Source: Methanobacteriota archaeon
Lineage (GTDB): Archaea; Thermoplasmatota; Thermoplasmata; Methanomassiliicoccales; Methanomassiliicoccaceae
Length of the DNA stretch: 41,232 nucleotides
Reading direction: 5' to 3'
NCBI GenBank assembly: GCA_012518185.1
Contig: JAAYTA010000048.1
Coordinates: 1 to 41,232 of the forward strand
A model generated the notes under the pieces. It made no database searches. It saw only the letters and a program-made list of their open reading frames with translations, and was not told where the DNA came from. Made by a program: the position numbers and the translations under genes. Shown here in pieces: positions 41,054-41,232 of this stretch. The number at the start of each line of letters is the position of its first letter. The stretch's first letter is position 1.

Positions 41054-41232
41054 ATGTCAACTCTAGATTGGATACTATTGATAAACGCTATCTTAGCTAT
41101 CTCATTGGTCTTTCTGGAGGAGAAACGACCACGTAAGGCGGTAGCATGGTTACTTGTCATGGTCATGCTTCCAATTGCGGGCGTTATCTTATTCATCATT
41201 TTTGGACAAAATTTCCGTAAAACTAAGCAAGC
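41054..41232 (+). CDS. Cardiolipin-synthase-like phospholipase D protein (N-terminal part)
   Basis: The visible 59 codons start MSTLDWILLINAILAISLVF and continue EEKRPRKAVAWLLVMVMLPIAGVILFIIFGQNFR. This is the PLDc_N pattern: two membrane helices flanking a K/R-P-x-x-A-x-A-W-L segment and ending LFGxNxR, as in bacterial and archaeal cardiolipin synthases. Catalytic HKD motifs would lie beyond the window edge. Archaeal members make archaeal cardiolipins, which is family knowledge. Confidence 0.82.
   Translation, partial: MSTLDWILLINAILAISLVFLEEKRPRKAVAWLLVMVMLPIAGVILFIIFGQNFRKTKQ

Overview
The window reads as archaeal chromosome, AT-rich and gene-dense. The archaeal call rests on GatD/GatE (the archaeal Glu-tRNA(Gln) amidotransferase), ribosomal protein eS17, a HEMK2-type release-factor methyltransferase, an archaeal translin homologue, an HVO_0476-family zinc-ribbon protein, a bacterio-opsin-activator type HTH regulator, an NFACT/RqcH protein, and many genes whose start codon lies 25-35 bases after a TATA-like box (leaderless transcripts). 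A euryarchaeal, possibly Thermoplasmata-like, host is my inference; nothing here fixes the species. I see no CRISPR array, rRNA, insertion sequence or prophage.

Layout. 1-2198 (minus): translin homologue (cut by the window edge), purD, hypB. 2450-5598 (plus): gatD-gatE, overlapping by four bases. 5627-6202/6238 (minus): HEMK2-type methyltransferase. 6267-9078 (plus): rhomboid protease with zinc-ribbon tail, metallo-beta-lactamase fold hydrolase, HVO_0476-family protein and pcm, closely spaced. 9063-10183 (minus): HAD phosphatase and a NikR-type nickel regulator. 10310-12985 (plus): metal ABC transporter, divergent from nikR. 13091-17423 (plus): TraB-family protein, thyX, eS17, and an ABC ATPase with two ABC-2 permeases. 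17420-22490: a small zinc-ribbon gene, tRNA-Arg(GCG), rqcH, an unknown acidic protein, tRNA-Thr(GGT), a large anchored surface protein and an unexplained GC-rich structured island. 22491-28544: DUF1015, DedA, tRNA-Val(TAC), VIT/CCC1-like protein, hypE, a DUF1579-like protein, tRNA-Arg(TCG) and a cation exchanger. 28584-31847: CBS protein, a 61-residue protein, SDR oxidoreductase and MgtE. 32084-32820: a decayed flavoprotein reductase. 32889-36325: M29 aminopeptidase, then a UroD/MtaA-type methyltransferase divergent from an HTH regulator. 36571-39843: two NifX-like proteins, two MinD-type ATPases with ferredoxin inserts, and a convergent Mrp. 39941-41232: a small zinc-finger protein, a GNAT acetyltransferase and the start of a cardiolipin-synthase-like gene.

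Shared themes. Nickel and hydrogenase assembly recur (HypB, HypE, NikR-type regulator), although hydrogenase structural genes are outside the window. Metal and ion homeostasis is strongly represented (metal ABC importer, VIT-like, CaCA exchanger, MgtE). Iron-sulfur handling is concentrated in the NifX/MinD-ferredoxin/Mrp block.

No single locus is demonstrably a new system. The most open questions are the GC-rich structured island at 22260-22450, the NikR-metal ABC transporter pairing, and the zinc-tailed methyltransferase with its divergent regulator.
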